Shown here: positions 16,920 through 25,673 of the stretch, in pieces | Layout of the letters: the number at the start of each line of letters is the position of its first letter | Position numbering within the stretch: position 1 is the stretch's first letter | Program-made: the position numbers and the translations under genes | The notes under the pieces: generated by a model | Told to the model about the DNA's origin: nothing | Database searches by the model: none | What the model saw: only the letters and a program-made list of their open reading frames with translations | NCBI GenBank assembly: GCA_965222315.1 | Contig: OZ244951.1 | Span: 4,836,001 to 4,900,000, forward strand | From: JACKII01 sp965222315 | Lineage (GTDB): Bacteria; Pseudomonadota; Alphaproteobacteria; Bin95 | Length of the DNA stretch: 64,000 bases | Reading direction: 5' to 3'

Positions 16920-18398
16920 ATGAATACCCAACGGCCGCCTCAGGAGCCACCGCGCGGCGGCCCACCGAACCCGGACCGCCGCGATGGCGCTCCGCAGCGG
17001 TTCCACCGCGATGGCCCATCCGGCCCGAACCAGCGCGATCGCCCGCCGTCAAGGCCGGGGGCGAAGCCTGGCCGGCCCGGCGGCAAGGACCAGCAGAAGC
17101 CGAGGGCGCGCGGCCTCGCGCAGCGGGCGATGTACCTGATCCTCGACCGGCAGATGCCCCTGGAAAGCACGCTGACCGGCGCTGAAGACTGGATGAAGCT
17201 CGCGCCGCGCGACCGGGCCTTCACCCGCCTTATGGTGGCGACGGCGCTGCGCCGCCTCGGCCAGATCGACGATATCCTGGGACAACTCGTCAACAAGATG
17301 CCTGACGGGCGGGACGCTTATGTCCGCCAGATCCTGCGGATCGCCGCGACCCAGCTTCTGTTTCTGGAAACGCCGCCACACGCCGCCATCGATGAGGCGG
17401 TGAAGATGACGCGCGGCGCCGGCCTGAAGGCGATGGTCAATGCGGTGCTGCGCAAGATTGCAACCCAGAAGCATGCCTTGCTGCGCGCGCAGGATTCCGA
17501 GCGGCTGAACCTGCCGGACTGGCTCTGGCGGCGCTGGTGCGAGGCTTATGGCGAGGAAAATACCCGCGCCATCAGCCGCGCCCACACGTTCGAGCCGCCG
17601 CTCGACATCACGCTGCGCGACCCCGCAACCGCCTCTGTCTGGGCGGAGCGGCTGGCGGGGCGGGCTTTGCCAAATCACTCCGTCCGTATCGGCAAGCCGA
17701 AGCCGGTGCCGATGCTGACCGGGTTTGCCCATGGCGTCTGGTGGGTGCAGGACGCGGCTGCGACCTTCCCCGCGCGCCTGTTGGGCGATGTGGAAGGAAA
17801 GACCGTCATCGACTTGGCGGCCGCACCCGGCGGCAAGACACTGCAATTGGCGGCCGCAGGCGCACAGGTCACCGCGCTGGATCAATCACGCGAGCGGCTG
17901 GAGCGCCTGTTTGAGAACCTGGAGCGGATGAAGCTTTCCGCCGATACGGATGTGGCGGACGCCCGCTACTACAGGCCAAAAAGCCAGGCAGATGCGGTGC
18001 TGCTGGACACCCCGTGCAGCGCAACCGGCACGGCGCGGCGGCACCCGGACGTGATCTGGAACAAGACGCCGGAAGCGATTGCCAGCCTCACGCAAGTTCA
18101 GGATGCCTTGCTGAAGAATGCCTCTACGATGGTGAAGCCCGGCGGCACGCTCGTCTATGCCTGCTGCTCGCTCCAGCCGGAGGAAGGGATCAAGCGGATC
18201 GAGGCCTTTCTGCGCCGTCATAAGGATTGGCGGCGCGAGCCAGTGCGGGCGGGCGAAGTGCCCGGCGGCGCCGAGTTCATCACGGCCGACGGCGACATGC
18301 GCACCCTGCCCTGCAATTGGCTGTCTTCAGGCGGTATCGACGGCTTCTATATCGCCAGGCTGGTCAAGGATGCGCCGGGCGAAAGCGCCGGTGGATAA
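16920..18398 (+). CDS. rsmB: 16S rRNA (cytosine-967-C5)-methyltransferase RsmB-type
   Basis: It methylates C967 of 16S rRNA. The first ~65 residues are an Arg/Pro/Gly-rich basic tail. A NusB-like RNA-binding domain follows (about 65-195, RDRAFTRLMVATALRRLGQID). The Rossmann methyltransferase domain has DLAAAPGGKTLQLA, the motif IV cysteine in LLDTPCSATG, and the catalytic motif VI cysteine in YACCSLQPEE. At 492 residues it is somewhat longer than E. coli RsmB because of the basic N-terminal tail. The position between htpX and rpe/purH supports a translation/housekeeping operon. Confidence 0.93.
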   Translation: MNTQRPPQEPPRGGPPNPDRRDGAPQRFHRDGPSGPNQRDRPPSRPGAKPGRPGGKDQQKPRARGLAQRAMYLILDRQMPLESTLTGAEDWMKLAPRDRAFTRLMVATALRRLGQIDDILGQLVNKMPDGRDAYVRQILRIAATQLLFLETPPHAAIDEAVKMTRGAGLKAMVNAVLRKIATQKHALLRAQDSERLNLPDWLWRRWCEAYGEENTRAISRAHTFEPPLDITLRDPATASVWAERLAGRALPNHSVRIGKPKPVPMLTGFAHGVWWVQDAAATFPARLLGDVEGKTVIDLAAAPGGKTLQLAAAGAQVTALDQSRERLERLFENLERMKLSADTDVADARYYRPKSQADAVLLDTPCSATGTARRHPDVIWNKTPEAIASLTQVQDALLKNASTMVKPGGTLVYACCSLQPEEGIKRIEAFLRRHKDWRREPVRAGEVPGGAEFITADGDMRTLPCNWLSSGGIDGFYIARLVKDAPGESAGG

Positions 18399-18477
18399 CA
18401 AAGATGGATAGCTAAAGGGCTACCCTGTTGAAGCACGACGAGTCGCCTGCTACCCGAAGCAGTGCAGGAGCTTTTTC

Positions 18478-19203
18478 ATGAGCCAGAAACACCCTCTCGC
18501 CATCGCGCCTTCGATCCTTTCCGCCGACTTCGCCAAGTTGGGGGAGGAAGTGCGCGCCATCACGGCGGCGGGCGCGGACATGGTGCATGTGGACGTGATG
18601 GACGGCCATTTCGTCCCCAACATCACCATCGGCCCGGACGTGTTGAAGGCGTTGAAGCCGCATTCGGACTTGCCGTTCGACGTGCATTTGATGATTTCAC
18701 CGGTTGATCACTACATCGAAGCGTTTGTCGAGGCGGGTGCCGACTATCTGACCATCCACGCGGAGTCGGGACCACATCTGCACCGCTCGCTGCAGGCAGT
18801 GGGCGCTGCCAATAAGGCGTTGACCGATAAGCACAAGACCACCGACCGGCAGGAATTCATGTGTAAGACCGGTGTCACCCTGAACCCGGGCACGCCGGTG
18901 GAAGCGGTACTGGGCGTGCTCGACCTTTGTGACCTGGTGCTGGTGATGAGCGTCAATCCCGGCTTTGGCGGTCAGTCCTTCATCGACAGCCAGCTGGACA
19001 AGATCGCCCGCCTTCGCGAAGCCATCGACGCAGGCGGCAGATCCGTGCGCCTGGAAGTGGACGGTGGGGTCAAGCCTGCCAACGCTGGCGACATATGGCG
19101 CGCCGGGGCCGATACGTTGGTGGCGGGCTCCGCCGTGTTTGCTGGTGGTCCGATGAAATACGCCGAAAACATCCGGGCATTGCGAGATGCTTGCCGTCAC
19201 TAG
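18478..19203 (+). CDS. rpe: ribulose-phosphate 3-epimerase
   Basis: It interconverts D-ribulose 5-phosphate and D-xylulose 5-phosphate in the pentose phosphate pathway. The 241-residue TIM barrel shows APSILSADFAKLGEEV, VDVMDGHFVPNITIGP with metal-binding His/Asp, DVHLMI, LVMSVNPGFGGQSFI with the catalytic aspartate region nearby, and EVDGG. It carries a short insert after residue 115 (KHKTTDRQEFMCK) compared with the ~220-residue norm. An AGGAG site precedes the ATG. A repeat element separates it from purH. Confidence 0.96.
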   Translation: MSQKHPLAIAPSILSADFAKLGEEVRAITAAGADMVHVDVMDGHFVPNITIGPDVLKALKPHSDLPFDVHLMISPVDHYIEAFVEAGADYLTIHAESGPHLHRSLQAVGAANKALTDKHKTTDRQEFMCKTGVTLNPGTPVEAVLGVLDLCDLVLVMSVNPGFGGQSFIDSQLDKIARLREAIDAGGRSVRLEVDGGVKPANAGDIWRAGADTLVAGSAVFAGGPMKYAENIRALRDACRH

Positions 19204-19221
19204 CTTCGCCAAACCCTTTCC

Positions 19222-19330
19222 TTCATCTCGAGTAGCCGGCATCGCTGGCGTATCGAGAGATATTGCCTGCTATTCCTACCGGTCTCCCTCGATACACGCC
19301 GGACCTCGGTCCGGCGCACTCGGGATGAGG
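19222..19330. repeat. REP-like paired palindromic repeat, copy A1
   Basis: This is one of three related elements (see 31646 and 46040). The layout is CTCGAGTAGCC, a small stem, GTATCGAGAG, a variable spacer, CTCGATACACGCC, a second stem (CGCCGGACCTCGGTCCGGCG), then CACTCGGGATGAG. The two halves are inverted copies, as in bacterial REP doublets. It fills most of the gap between rpe and purH. Confidence 0.75.
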
Positions 19331-19373
19331 GCTGAAAAAATGGCAGTCGCGACCAGCACGTAGAAAGACCCCC

Positions 19374-20954
19374 ATGACCGACCTCGTCAAAATCACCCGC
19401 GCCTTGATCTCCGTCTCTGACAAGACAGGCCTTGCGGAATTCGGCCAGTTTCTGGCCTCCCAAGGCGTAGAGGTGCTCTCCACCGGTGGCACGGCGCGCA
19501 CGCTGCGCGAAGCCGGCGTCGATGTGAAGGACGTCTCCGAAGCCACCGGTTTTCCGGAGATGCTGGATGGACGGGTCAAGACCCTGCACCCAGTCATTCA
19601 CGGCGGCCTGCTGGGCCTCCGCGATGGCGGCGCACACGAAGCGCAAATGGCGGAGCATAGTATCCAGCCCATCGACCTGCTGGTGGTGAACCTCTACCCG
19701 TTCGAGAGCACGGTTGCAGGCGGTGCGGGCTTCGACGACTGCATCGAGAACATCGACATTGGCGGCCCTGCCCTGATCCGCGGCGCCGCTAAAAACCATG
19801 CCTTCGTCACCGTCGCGACGGAGCCGGAAGACCTCGCCGCGATCCGGGCGGAGATGGAAGCTAACAGCGGCGCGACCTCCGCTGAGACCCGCCGCCGCCT
19901 GGCCGCCGCGGCCTATGCCCGGACGGCCGCCTATGACGCCGCCATTGCGGGCTGGTTCGGCCAGCAGATAGACGAGCGCATGCCGCGGCACCTTGCCTTT
20001 GGCGGCAAGCGTGGCGAGTTGCTGCGCTATGGCGAGAACCCGCACCAGGCCGCCGCCTTCTATGCCAATGGCGAGCCGCGCCCCGGCGTGGCCTCAGCGC
20101 AGATCGTCCAGGGCAAGGCGCTTTCCTATAACAACCTGAACGACACCGACGCCGCTTTCGAGTGCGTTGCGGAGTTCGATGAACCTGCGGTCGCCATCAT
20201 CAAGCACGCCAATCCCTGCGGCGTCGCCATCGGCTCCGGCCTGATGGATGCCTGGGTGAAGGCGCTCCGCTGCGATCCAGTCAGCGCGTTCGGCGGCATC
20301 GTCGCCACGAACCGCTCTGTCACTGCGGAACTGGCCGAGGAACTGAACAAGCTGTTCCTGGAAGTGGTGATCGCGCCTGAAGCCGATGCGGCGGCGCTCG
20401 AAGTGCTGGCGAAAAAGAAGAACGTGCGCGTGCTGCTGACCGGCGGCATGCCCGATCCGGCGACGGCGCGGATGACCGCCAAGACGCTCTCGGGCGGCCT
20501 GTTGGTGCAGACCTCCGATAATGGCCGGGTTTCACGTGAAACCTTGAAGGTCGTGACCAAGCGTGCGCCGTCTGACCAGGAAATGGCCGACCTGCTGTTC
20601 GCCTTCCGCGTTGGCAAGCACGTGAAGTCCAACGCCATCGTCTACGTTAAGGACGGGGCGACCGTCGGCGTCGGCGCGGGCCAGATGAGCCGGGTGGACT
20701 CCTCCCGCATTGCGGCGCGCAAGTCGGCGGATGCCGCCGAAGCCGCTGGGGCGAGCGAGCCGCTGGCGGTGGGTTCCGTGGTGGCGTCGGATGCCTTCTT
20801 CCCGTTCGCCGATGGCCTGCTGAGCGCGGCGGAGGCAGGCGCAACGGCAGTGATCCAGCCGGGCGGCTCCATCCGCGACAAGGAAGTGATCGCCGCGGCA
20901 GACGAGGCTGGACTCGCCATGGTCTTCACCGGCATGCGCCACTTCCGGCATTAG
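19374..20954 (+). CDS. purH: bifunctional AICAR formyltransferase / IMP cyclohydrolase
   Basis: It carries out the last two steps of de novo IMP synthesis. The 526-residue protein has the N-terminal MGS-like cyclohydrolase domain (ALISVSDKTGLAEFGQFL, STGGTARTLREAGV, VKTLHPVIHGGLL, about residues 1-150). The AICAR transformylase domain follows, with LRYGENPHQAAAFY, IKHANPCGVA with the catalytic Lys-His pair, and SDAFFPFADGL. It ends in the family's standard MRHFRH. All features are canonical. Confidence 0.98.
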   Translation: MTDLVKITRALISVSDKTGLAEFGQFLASQGVEVLSTGGTARTLREAGVDVKDVSEATGFPEMLDGRVKTLHPVIHGGLLGLRDGGAHEAQMAEHSIQPIDLLVVNLYPFESTVAGGAGFDDCIENIDIGGPALIRGAAKNHAFVTVATEPEDLAAIRAEMEANSGATSAETRRRLAAAAYARTAAYDAAIAGWFGQQIDERMPRHLAFGGKRGELLRYGENPHQAAAFYANGEPRPGVASAQIVQGKALSYNNLNDTDAAFECVAEFDEPAVAIIKHANPCGVAIGSGLMDAWVKALRCDPVSAFGGIVATNRSVTAELAEELNKLFLEVVIAPEADAAALEVLAKKKNVRVLLTGGMPDPATARMTAKTLSGGLLVQTSDNGRVSRETLKVVTKRAPSDQEMADLLFAFRVGKHVKSNAIVYVKDGATVGVGAGQMSRVDSSRIAARKSADAAEAAGASEPLAVGSVVASDAFFPFADGLLSAAEAGATAVIQPGGSIRDKEVIAAADEAGLAMVFTGMRHFRH

Positions 20955-21008
20955 GCGACGGAACTTCCCGGCCTTGAGCCGGAACCTAGGGTTATAGCCT
21001 CAAACCCA

Positions 21009-21049
21009 GAACCTGGGCCCCGGATATGCTTCGCGTTCCGGGGAGGGCG
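21009..21049. repeat. short GC palindromic repeat, copy B1
   Basis: The segment contains ACCTGGGCCCCGGAT followed by a small TGCTTCGCG stem and TTCCGGGGAGGG. A closely similar unit occurs at 57360-57398 (CCCTGGGCCCCGGACAC, CGGCTTCGCCG, then TTCAGGGGAG). It lies between purH and the alcohol dehydrogenase gene. Confidence 0.55.
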
Positions 21050-21128
21050 TACCGCATCAGTCTCTTGCTGACTTCCCCGGGTCTGCCCATACTTTGCCGG
21101 ACAAGTCACCAGCCGGGAGTAAACCGCC

Positions 21129-22274
21129 ATGCAGACAGGCCGCGTCGCATTCGGGAAGATGGATGCCGTCACCTTTGGCACGCCGATGGAGGAAGCCATC
21201 GCGCGCGAGGTCGAGCGGATCGGTGCGGAGCGCGTGTTCCTGATGGTGAGTGGCACGCTCAACCGGGAGACGGGCGAGATTGAGAAGCTGCGCCGGGCGC
21301 TGGGCAATAAGGTCGTGGGTGAGTTCGACCAGATGGCGCCCCACACACCGCGGGGTGACGTGATCAAGGCGGCGGTAGGCGCGCGGGAGGCCAAGGCAGA
21401 TCTGATCGTGACCTTCGGCGGAGGATCGCTGACCGATGGGGCGAAGGCGGTCTCGCTCTGCCTTGCCAATGACATCGACACGCCGGAAGGCATGGACCGG
21501 CTGCGCGACGCGCCGGACACGCTGAACGCGCCTACGGTCCGCCAGATCAGCATCCCCACTACGCTGTCGGGTGGGGAGTTCAGCGGGATCAGCGGCGTTA
21601 CCGACGAGCGGACCAGTGTGAAAGAGCTGTTCCGTCACCCCGACGTAATGCCCATTGCCGTGATCCTGGACCCCGCGCCAACGGTGCACACGCCGGAATG
21701 GCTGTTCCTTTCGACCGGCATCCGCGCGGTCGACCATTGCGTCGAGGGCTCCTGCGCCAAGGAGGCCAACCCCTGGACCAATGCGCAGGCGCTCGGCGGC
21801 CTGTCGCTGCTGACCAAAGGGTTGGCGCGGGTGAAGGAAGCGCCGGATGACATCGAGGCCCGGCTGAACTGCCTGATGGGCACCTGGATGTCGATGGCGG
21901 CGCTGGCGGCCGGCGTGCCCATGGGGGCGAGCCACGGTATCGGCTATGTGCTGGGTGCGGTCCATGACGTGCCGCACGGGCACACGTCCTGCATCATGCT
22001 GCCCTATGTGATGCGCTGGAACAAAAGCGTGAACGCCGCCCAGCAGGTGGAAGTGGCGCGCGCCATGGGCTGTGAGGGCGAGGATGCGGGCGATGCCCTG
22101 GACCGCTTCATCGGCGGTTTGGGGATGCCGCGGACCCTTGGCGCGGTCGGCGTGAAGGAAGAGCATTTCGACCGTATTTCCAAGCAGGCTATGGGCACGC
22201 CGTGGATCCCGCGGAACCCCAGGCCCATTCCGACACCGGCGGAGGTGATGGAGATATTGCGGCTGGCGGCTTAG
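21129..22274 (+). CDS. iron-containing alcohol dehydrogenase
   Basis: A 381-residue group III alcohol dehydrogenase, oxidising an alcohol or reducing an aldehyde (or maleylacetate-like substrates) with NAD(P). Visible features are FGGGSLTDGAKAVSLCLAND (NAD-binding GGGS), ISIPTTLSGGEFSG, the metal-ligand segments GIRAVDHCVEG, PMGASHGIGYVLGAVHDVPHGHTSCIMLP, and a C-terminal GTPWIPRNPRPIP. The GHxxxH-type histidines are present. It overlaps the convergent enoyl-CoA hydratase gene by four bases, so the two mRNAs are antisense at their ends. The substrate is unknown. Confidence 0.9.
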   Translation: MQTGRVAFGKMDAVTFGTPMEEAIAREVERIGAERVFLMVSGTLNRETGEIEKLRRALGNKVVGEFDQMAPHTPRGDVIKAAVGAREAKADLIVTFGGGSLTDGAKAVSLCLANDIDTPEGMDRLRDAPDTLNAPTVRQISIPTTLSGGEFSGISGVTDERTSVKELFRHPDVMPIAVILDPAPTVHTPEWLFLSTGIRAVDHCVEGSCAKEANPWTNAQALGGLSLLTKGLARVKEAPDDIEARLNCLMGTWMSMAALAAGVPMGASHGIGYVLGAVHDVPHGHTSCIMLPYVMRWNKSVNAAQQVEVARAMGCEGEDAGDALDRFIGGLGMPRTLGAVGVKEEHFDRISKQAMGTPWIPRNPRPIPTPAEVMEILRLAA

Positions 22275-23059
22275 TACCCCCGGTACTTGCCCGGCCGCTT
22301 CTCCTTGAAGGCGGCGATGGCTTCCTTGTGGTCCTCGCCCGCGCGGAGGATGGCGATGTGGCTGCTGACCAGGTCGAAAGCTGTGTCCATGTCGGCCCGC
22401 AGACCCTGTTCCACCAGCCGTTTGATGAGTTTAACCGACAAAGGCGGCTGGCTCGCGATTTTCTGCGCGAGCTTCATGGTCTCGTCCATCAGCGCGTCGT
22501 CCGCATAGACGTGATTGACGAGGCCCAGTTCCAAAGCCGTCTCTGCGCCGATGAATTCCGCGGTCCAAAGCATCTCCAGCGCCTGGGCCTTGCCGATGAG
22601 TTTCGGCAGGAAGTAGGCGCCGCCGCCGCCGGGTGCGAGCCCGATCTTGGCGTAGGTCTCCGCGAACCTGGCGCTCTGGCCGGCCACGCGGATATCGCAG
22701 GCGAGCGCCAGGTCCATGCCGCCACCGACCGCCGCGCCGTTGACCGCGCAAAGGATCGGCTTCTCAAAGCGGGCGACGCGCTTGGGAAACGCCTGAATTT
22801 CCCGCCAGATGCGCTCCTTGGTCATGTGCGGGCGGGCCTCATGACCCTTCCCCATGCCGCCGATATCGCCGCCGGAGCAAAAGCCGCGGCCGGCACCGGT
22901 CAGGATGGCGACCTTCACGTCCTCGCGCGTCTCGAAATCGTCGAGGGCATCCACCAGGCCGAACAGCATATCGCGCGTGAAGGCGTTCAGCTTGTCCGGG
23001 CGGTTCAGGGTCAGTGTGCCTATACCATCCTTTACCTCGACAAGCAGATCGTCACTCAT
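22271..23059 (-). CDS. enoyl-CoA hydratase/isomerase family protein
   Basis: A 262-residue crotonase-fold enzyme, adding water to or isomerising an enoyl-CoA, as in beta-oxidation. Signatures are TLNRPDKLNAFTRDM, LTGAGRGFCSGGDIGGMG (oxyanion-hole loop), and CAVNGAAVGGGMDLALACDIRVA. KIGLAPGGGGAYFLPKLIGKAQALEML carries the second half of the active site with a Gly-rich run where many hydratases have the second catalytic Glu. This may point to an isomerase or another crotonase activity. A GGAGGAAC ribosome site precedes ATG 23059. It is divergent from the dioxygenase pair at 23230. Confidence 0.9.
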   Translation of the reverse strand: MSDDLLVEVKDGIGTLTLNRPDKLNAFTRDMLFGLVDALDDFETREDVKVAILTGAGRGFCSGGDIGGMGKGHEARPHMTKERIWREIQAFPKRVARFEKPILCAVNGAAVGGGMDLALACDIRVAGQSARFAETYAKIGLAPGGGGAYFLPKLIGKAQALEMLWTAEFIGAETALELGLVNHVYADDALMDETMKLAQKIASQPPLSVKLIKRLVEQGLRADMDTAFDLVSSHIAILRAGEDHKEAIAAFKEKRPGKYRGY

Positions 23060-23229
23060 GGCGGGTTCCTCCGTTTATGGCTGTTTGTGCACCGTGCGGC
23101 ACGATCCCTGCGCTGACAAGCGGTACGCGGAGATAGCGCTGCCGCGGCGATTGCGTGGCGGGCATGAAGGGCGCAGAATACGACCAAAGTCCAAACGGTT
23201 CGCCGCATGGCCGAAAGAGAGGAACTGTC

Positions 23230-24399
23230 ATGAACGATGTCGCTTTAGCCAAAAATCTGACCCGCGCCGAACACGCTGCCGGGATGCGCGCCTACCAGGA
23301 AGCCGGCGTTGCGCGGGAGCGCGAGATCGGCAACCGCGGGCCGATGCGCTTCGGCCCGGACGGCAAGCTCGCTCCCGATATTCTCGCGGCCTATTGGGAG
23401 CATGGCTACTATATCTTCGAGGGCGTGATCGCGCCGGAGGAGGTCGAAGCGCTCCGGCGGGACGCCATGGAAATGGTGGAGCGCGCCCCGGTTGCCCCGG
23501 ATGCCAAGGTGGACAAGCACGGCCGCCCGGCGTTGGGGATCGACTTCCCGCGTCCGGCCTATCGCCTCGCCAAGCCGCTGGCCGATCCTTGGGGGGGCAC
23601 GGACGTGCTGGGCGGGCGGCATCCGACCCAGATGGCCCAGCCGAAGCCGGAAGGCGACGTGCCGGAATACGTGGTCTTCCTGATGTATTCCATGTGCCAG
23701 TCGATGCCGGCGGGCCTGCGCCTTTACGGTAACCCGAAGCTGCTGGCGACCGCCGCGAGCATCAATGGCGACGACTTCGTACCCTTTAACGACGCCATTT
23801 TTGTCAAGCAGCCGGGCCTTGGCGGTTCGGTCTCCTGGCACCAGGACGGCGTCACCCACTGGGACAACCCGGAGTGGGACGAGGGGATTCACGGCTTTAA
23901 CTTTCAGGTGCAGCTTTACCCGACGACGCCGGGCAACGCACTCTGGATCGTGCCCGGCACCCACAAGGAGGGCAAGGCGGACATCAAGGGCGCCGTGGCG
24001 GCGAATGGCGGCGACGAGAAGATTCCGGGCGCAATCCCGCTGGTCTGCCAGGCGGGCGATGTGACCATCGTCAACCGCCAGACCCTACATGGCTCGTTCG
24101 CCAACACATCGAAGGACATGCGCATTTCAGTAACCTTCGGTTTTCACCGGCGGTCCTCGGTGCTGGGTCAGAAAGCGGCGCTTAGCATGGAGGGCCTGAG
24201 CCAAGTCTATGACGAGCAGCGGATCGAGGAGCGCTCCGCCGTCATCCAGGTCGCGATCGACGCCCGCCACCAGCAATTCCCGGAAGAGACGCCGTTTTCC
24301 TACCAGCCCTTCGCCGGGCGGGAGGACGAATTCCGCTTTAACGAGCGGACGGCAGAAACGGTCATCAAGGACTATTTCATGAAAGACCTGGCGATTTAG
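23230..24399 (+). CDS. phytanoyl-CoA dioxygenase (PhyH) family protein, tandem copy 1
   Basis: A 389-residue Fe(II)/2-oxoglutarate oxygenase of the PhyH superfamily. The 2-His-1-carboxylate triad can be read as H204 and D206 (VSWHQDGVTHW) and H287 (LHGSFANTS), with R298 a likely 2-oxoglutarate anchor. The N-terminal region (AYWEHGYYIFEGVIAPEEVEAL) is the usual PhyH start. ATG 23230 has AGAGGAACTGTC before it; the 25-codon longer frame is rejected. It is followed after 25 bases by a paralogue of exactly the same length, aligning without gaps. Family members hydroxylate fatty acyl-CoA, halogenate or modify secondary metabolites; the substrate here is unknown. Confidence 0.9.
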   Translation: MNDVALAKNLTRAEHAAGMRAYQEAGVAREREIGNRGPMRFGPDGKLAPDILAAYWEHGYYIFEGVIAPEEVEALRRDAMEMVERAPVAPDAKVDKHGRPALGIDFPRPAYRLAKPLADPWGGTDVLGGRHPTQMAQPKPEGDVPEYVVFLMYSMCQSMPAGLRLYGNPKLLATAASINGDDFVPFNDAIFVKQPGLGGSVSWHQDGVTHWDNPEWDEGIHGFNFQVQLYPTTPGNALWIVPGTHKEGKADIKGAVAANGGDEKIPGAIPLVCQAGDVTIVNRQTLHGSFANTSKDMRISVTFGFHRRSSVLGQKAALSMEGLSQVYDEQRIEERSAVIQVAIDARHQQFPEETPFSYQPFAGREDEFRFNERTAETVIKDYFMKDLAI

Positions 24400-24424
24400 G
24401 CTGCCAGAGGAATGGAGTAGAGCC

Positions 24425-25594
24425 ATGAACGACGTAACAAGCACAGCCTCCCTCAGCCGTTCGGATCATGCCGCTGCGATGCGGGCCTATGAGGAGGCAG
24501 GCGTGCGCCTCGCCGCCGAGATCGGCAACCGCGGGCCGGTGCGGCTTGGCCCGGATGGCAAGCTGCATCCGGACATTGTGGCGGCGTACTGGCGGCACGG
24601 CTTCTACATCTTTGAAGGGGTGGTGAAGCCGGAGGAACTGGAAGAACTGCGCGCCGGTTGCCTGGACATGATGGAGCGCGCGCCGGTGCGCAAGGGCGCG
24701 GCGGTGGACGCCAAGGGCCGCCCCGCCTTCGGCCAGGACTTTGGGCGCGCGGCCTACTACCTCGCCAAGCCGCTGTCGGACCCGCATGGCGGCACGGAGG
24801 ACCTGGGCGGCCGCCACCCTACCCAGATGGCCCAGCCCACGCCCGACAAGAACGCGCCGGAAGAGGTGGTTCTGCGCATGTATGGCATGTGCCAGGGGAT
24901 CCCGGCAGCGCTGCGCGTCTACGGGCACCCGCACCTGTTGGCGGTTGCGGCGGCGATCAATGGGGAGGATTTTGTCCCCTACAATGATGTGATCTTCGTG
25001 AAGCAGCCTGGCCTCGGCCCCTCCATTTCCTGGCATCAGGACGGCGTCACCCATTGGGATAGCCCTGATTGGGACGAAGGCAGCCACGGTTTCAATTTCC
25101 AGGTTCAGCTTTTCCCGACCACGCCAGCCAATGCGCTCTGGATCGTGCCGGGCTCGCACAAGAAGGGCCGCGCGGATATCAAGCGGATTGTGGCGGATAA
25201 TGGCGGTGACGACCGGATTCCGGGTGCGATACCGCTGGTCTGCAAGGAAGGCGATGTGACGGCGGTGAACCGGCAGATGCTGCATGGCTCCTTCGCCAAC
25301 TCCTCGCCGGACATGCGGATGTCGATCACCTTCGGCTTCCACCGCCGCCGTGCCGTTTTGGGGCAGATCCCGGCGCTGGGCATGAAGGGGCAGGACGAAC
25401 CGATGGACGAGGCGAGGGTCGAACGCCGGTCCCAGGTGGTCCAGGTCGCCATCGACGCCCGGCACCAGCGCTGGCCGGCGGAGGAGCCCTTCCGCTACCG
25501 GCCCTTTGCCGGGCGGGAGGACGAGTTCCGCTACAATGACGCCACGTTCGATCGGGTGATCCGCAACTACAACCTTTTCGATCTGGCGATTTAG
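24425..25594 (+). CDS. phytanoyl-CoA dioxygenase (PhyH) family protein, tandem copy 2
   Basis: This 389-residue paralogue of the upstream gene has the same motif spacing: ISWHQDGVTHW carrying H204/D206 and LHGSFANSS carrying H287, then DMRMSITFGFHRR. All iron ligands are kept, so both copies should be active. Differences are spread through the protein (for example VKPEELEELRAGC against IAPEEVEALRRDA), which speaks for an old duplication with diverged substrate use or heteromer formation. The ATG follows copy 1 by 25 bases with GGAATGGAGTAGAGCC as ribosome site, so the two are one operon. Confidence 0.9.
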   Translation: MNDVTSTASLSRSDHAAAMRAYEEAGVRLAAEIGNRGPVRLGPDGKLHPDIVAAYWRHGFYIFEGVVKPEELEELRAGCLDMMERAPVRKGAAVDAKGRPAFGQDFGRAAYYLAKPLSDPHGGTEDLGGRHPTQMAQPTPDKNAPEEVVLRMYGMCQGIPAALRVYGHPHLLAVAAAINGEDFVPYNDVIFVKQPGLGPSISWHQDGVTHWDSPDWDEGSHGFNFQVQLFPTTPANALWIVPGSHKKGRADIKRIVADNGGDDRIPGAIPLVCKEGDVTAVNRQMLHGSFANSSPDMRMSITFGFHRRRAVLGQIPALGMKGQDEPMDEARVERRSQVVQVAIDARHQRWPAEEPFRYRPFAGREDEFRYNDATFDRVIRNYNLFDLAI

Positions 25595-25620
25595 CAGGCT
25601 AGGAGAGAGGGCCTCTGGCC

Positions 25621-25639
25621 CGCCGGATCAAGTCCGGCG
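25621..25639. terminator. xCAAG-loop hairpin between convergent genes, copy C1
   Basis: CGCCGGA, loop TCAAG, TCCGGCG: a perfect 7-bp stem between the end of the second PhyH gene (plus) and creA (minus). The same design recurs at 47015 and 60712, also between convergent gene ends. No T-run follows. Confidence 0.55.
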
Positions 25640-25673
25640 ATCCGGGGGGACAGCAGCATTGTTTGGAGGCCGG

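Noticed and set aside
23230..25594. Assembly duplication artefact for the two PhyH genes
   Set aside because: The copies differ throughout at nucleotide and protein level, so they are genuine paralogues.
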